Positions 21,682-22,901 of a stretch of 22,901 nucleotides of DNA are shown in pieces; within the stretch, counting starts at the first letter, position 1; the number at the start of each line of letters is the position of its first letter. The stretch is from positions 1 through 22,901 of the IMG/VR virus record IMGVR_UViG_3300009034_000825; one strand, given 5' to 3'. A program made the position numbers and the translations under genes. The DNA is from a virus. The notes beneath the pieces are model-generated. The model did not search any database and had not been told where the DNA came from. It saw only the letters and a program-made list of their open reading frames with translations.

Positions 21682-21906
21682 TTGACTGACCGAGAAATTG
21701 TGTTTTGGATTTTTGTCGTAAACTTGTTTGTTGCTTTCGTTGCTGTATGGAGTACCTTTGCGGAGTTGACTTTGTGGCAGTTGATTGTCTACGTTTATCC
21801 TTTGGTTCTGAACGTGTGTGGGGTAGCGTTGGCGTATTGGGTTGCGAAAGACGGGAAAGAAATTGACCGTTTAGTTGAAGAAGTGATTCTGAAGCTGGAT
21901 AAATGA
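21682..21906 (+). CDS. Two-helix membrane protein, holin-like
   Basis: I prefer the TTG at 21682 because AGGTGA (21671-21676) is 5 nt upstream; a GTG at 21673 lies within that SD. The 74-residue protein has two membrane segments, about residues 5-26 (IVFWIFVVNLFVAFVAVWST) and 33-54 (LWQLIVYVYPLVLNVCGVAL), and a charged C-terminal tail (VAKDGKEIDRLVEEVILKLD). Size, topology and location at the end of the tail genes resemble a holin or another small virus membrane protein; no lysis enzyme is next to it, so this is only a suggestion. It is the last plus-strand gene before a convergent junction. Confidence 0.6.
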   Translation: MTDREIVFWIFVVNLFVAFVAVWSTFAELTLWQLIVYVYPLVLNVCGVALAYWVAKDGKEIDRLVEEVILKLDK

Positions 21907-21948
21907 GTTTTTGTGCAGTCTAACAACCGTCAGCGACAGCCCTCTACT

Positions 21949-22116
21949 TTAATCATCATAATCCCAATATTTTGTCAGCGAAAAGTCGTGGTTATTTAAT
22001 ATTTCTTTAGCTTTGCTACAAACCGCACACTCTTTTTTGTTGTGTTGCCCCTCAATATAGAATTCCGAGAGATGTTTAATTACCTCTGCAAAAGTTAATT
22101 CTTCAAAACGCTTCAT
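21949..22116 (-). CDS. Small CxxC protein, 55 aa
   Basis: On the minus strand. I prefer the ATG at 22116, preceded by AGAGGAA at normal spacing, over a GTG at 22140 that would overlap the previous gene. The protein (MKRFEELTFAEVIKHLSEFY...) has an N-terminal helix, then KKECAVCSKAKEILNNHD with one CxxC, and an acidic aromatic end (KYWDYDD). A dimeric zinc site is possible. Function unknown. It is the last gene of the minus-strand run and converges on the gene ending at 21906. Confidence 0.55.
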   Translation of the reverse strand: MKRFEELTFAEVIKHLSEFYIEGQHNKKECAVCSKAKEILNNHDFSLTKYWDYDD

Positions 22117-22127
22117 TTTCTGTTCCT

Positions 22128-22382
22128 CTACTTCAACCACCGCTCAAACCATTCTTGGTTTGCTTTCGCTCGTTCCCAATCTGACTTATATTTGCCTTCC
22201 ACGAACATGGACACAAAATCTTGGCGCATCTCCTCAACAACCTCCAAAACGTTTGGCTTTAACCCAACTTCGATTACTCCCGCACACTCCGCCCTATTGG
22301 ATGGTCCAAACTCGCCCACGTAACACAAATCATGCGCTTTCTTGAACTCTTCCTCTATTTTCTTTTGTAGTTTTCCCATCAT
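22128..22382 (-). CDS. Small helical protein of the MG(x)KKI family, 84 aa
   Basis: The minus-strand frame starts ATGATGGG; either Met is possible and the second matches the MG start of its relatives. The SD is GGAGGTGG inside the end of the upstream gene. The protein begins MGKLQKKIEEEFKKAHDLC, has a loop (VGEFGPSNRAECAG), then EVVEEMRQDFVSMFVEGKYK and a Trp-rich end QEWFERWLK. It resembles the neighbour at 22379 and the plus-strand gene at 3401 in its start and its aromatic end. Not recognised further. Confidence 0.6.
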   Translation of the reverse strand: MMGKLQKKIEEEFKKAHDLCYVGEFGPSNRAECAGVIEVGLKPNVLEVVEEMRQDFVSMFVEGKYKSDWERAKANQEWFERWLK

Positions 22383-22597
22383 TCACCACCTCCAAACCAC
22401 CGAAGAAATTTGTCGTATTCTATACAGATATATTTGATAGCGGGTTTAGGTTCATTCGGCGACACCCAACTTACATGTGAACCTTCTTTCAATTCTTTTT
22501 TGGCTTCTTCAATAAGAAATGAAATGGCACAACTTTGGTCGTCATCAGTTTCGTATTTATCGAAGATTTTAACTAATCGTTTCTCGAATTCTCCCAT
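22379..22597 (-). CDS. Small protein of the MGEF.KR family, 72 aa
   Basis: Minus-strand ATG at 22597 with GGAGGTGG about 10 nt upstream. The protein begins MGEFEKRLVKIFDKYETDDD, nearly the same opening as the gene at 3401 (MGEFKKRI), continues with CAISFLIEEAKKELKEGSHV, and ends with YDKFLRWFGGGE. Its last codons (GGAGGTGGTGAATGA) encode the SD of the next gene and overlap it, so the two are coupled. Function unknown; a relative of 3401 and 22128 by eye. Confidence 0.6.
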   Translation of the reverse strand: MGEFEKRLVKIFDKYETDDDQSCAISFLIEEAKKELKEGSHVSWVSPNEPKPAIKYICIEYDKFLRWFGGGE

Positions 22598-22615
22598 CGC
22601 TTCTAAACCACCTCC
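22598..22615 (-). repeat. Repeated 15-bp gene-junction sequence, copy 1 (22601-22615)
   Basis: TTCTAAACCACCTCC on the plus strand, i.e. GGAGGTGGTTTAGAA read along the genes. It is identical to 22762-22776. Each copy holds the last codons (GAG GTG GTT TAG region) of one gene and the SD of the next. Confidence 0.6.
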
Positions 22616-22761
22616 ACTCTTCCATTCTTAATGACTTTCATCTTTCTCTTACCTGAACCGAGTTGTTTTTCAATTTTCAAAAGTCGCTTCGTCTTACATT
22701 CCATGCACTCATGAACTTCGTAGTATTCCTGAACTATCCAAATATGGTTACATTCAGACAT
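22603..22761 (-). CDS. Small Cys/His (zinc-finger-like) protein, 52 aa
   Basis: A minus-strand ATG at 22761 preceded by GGAGGTGG in the end of the upstream gene. The protein reads MSECNHIWIVQEYYEVHECM ECKTKR..., giving C4-x-H6 and C19-xx-C22, a likely Cys3His zinc site, followed by a basic tail (GSGKRKMKVIKNGRVEVV). It is short but has a good SD, a zinc motif and tight spacing on both sides, so I accept it. Function unknown. Confidence 0.6.
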   Translation of the reverse strand: MSECNHIWIVQEYYEVHECMECKTKRLLKIEKQLGSGKRKMKVIKNGRVEVV

Positions 22762-22776
22762 TTCTAAACCACCTCC
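22762..22776 (-). repeat. Repeated 15-bp gene-junction sequence, copy 2
   Basis: Identical to 22601-22615 (GGAGGTGGTTTAGAA along the genes). A shorter related form, GGAGGTGGTGAAT, is at the 22379/22382 junction. Confidence 0.6.
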
Positions 22777-22901
22777 TCCTTTTTGTAAACGACCTTTCGC
22801 CCCTCTTTATCAACGAACACTAACTTGTCAAACTGATCCAAGAACTCCTTAACCGTGAAACCACTTATCTTAACTGTTCTGTCACTGAACTCGATTTTGT
22901 C
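22764..22901 (-). CDS. Small protein, C-terminal 45 residues (5' end outside window)
   Basis: The minus-strand frame is open from the window edge to a TAG at 22764-22766. The visible part (DKIEFSDRTVKISGFTVKEF...) has a beta strand, a helix (TVKEFLDQFDKLVFV) and a basic end KEGRKVVYKKEEVV. The stop is 2 nt before the next gene's ATG, and the final Glu-Glu-Val-Val codons supply its SD. The family is not recognised. Confidence 0.6.
   Translation of the reverse strand, partial: DKIEFSDRTVKISGFTVKEFLDQFDKLVFVDKEGRKVVYKKEEVV

Noticed and set aside
22160-22631. Plus-strand frames (61 and 73 residues) opposite the minus-strand array
   Set aside because: They lack SD sites and motifs, while the minus-strand frames have strong SDs, coupled junctions and family likeness.

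Overview
The window is a late structural (virion) region of a head-tailed dsDNA virus of the class Caudoviricetes, either a free virus or a provirus. An archaeal host is the best guess but is not proven. Pointers are the many small CxxC zinc-ribbon proteins, frequent GTG/TTG starts, tight ATGA/TAATG gene overlaps, strong Shine-Dalgarno (SD) sites, an archaeal-type TATA-like element near 7023, and recognisable but divergent head proteins. A mesophilic or moderately thermophilic uncultured archaeon is inference only. No host gene, tRNA, rRNA, integrase or CRISPR array was seen.

Layout, plus strand. Positions 1-5970 hold the packaging and portal block: the C-terminal part of the large terminase, a protein with 35-residue repeats, two tiny zinc-ribbon proteins, the portal (with two Cys4 modules), a small protein, a MuF-like minor head fragment, a fibre-like protein and two unknowns. 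Positions 5987-9452 hold capsid maturation: an XkdF-like prohead protease, an intergenic region with inverted repeats and a TATA-like box, a scaffold-like protein, the HK97-fold major capsid protein and a probable decoration protein. Positions 9453-12917 hold virion accessory proteins, including a lectin-like one. Positions 12919-13708 hold a short basic protein and the head-tail adaptor. Positions 13741-17370 hold two beta-helix tailspikes flanking a protein of 15-residue repeats. Positions 17336-21906 hold neck and tail genes: a terminator-like protein, a Dit-like tail protein with a jelly-roll domain, a membrane protein, a second MuF-like cysteine module, a small hydrophobic protein, the baseplate hub with an inserted jelly-roll domain, and a two-helix membrane protein. 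There is no long tape-measure gene, tail sheath or obvious tail tube in the window.

Minus strand, 21949-22901: a convergent run of at least five very small genes, separated by a repeated 15-bp sequence that contains the ribosome binding site. Two of them look related to the small plus-strand gene after the portal. They probably belong to a separate (early or accessory) transcription unit.

Most worth a second look: (i) zinc-ribbon modules inside the portal; (ii) genes with very strong SD sites but no ATG/GTG/TTG at the right distance (ACG and TTA sit there instead); (iii) an apparently minimal tail without a tape measure; (iv) the 15-residue-repeat protein coupled to a tailspike; (v) a prohead protease with the same Cys...CG motif at both ends. 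All functional calls come from reading motifs and gene order; no database search was run.
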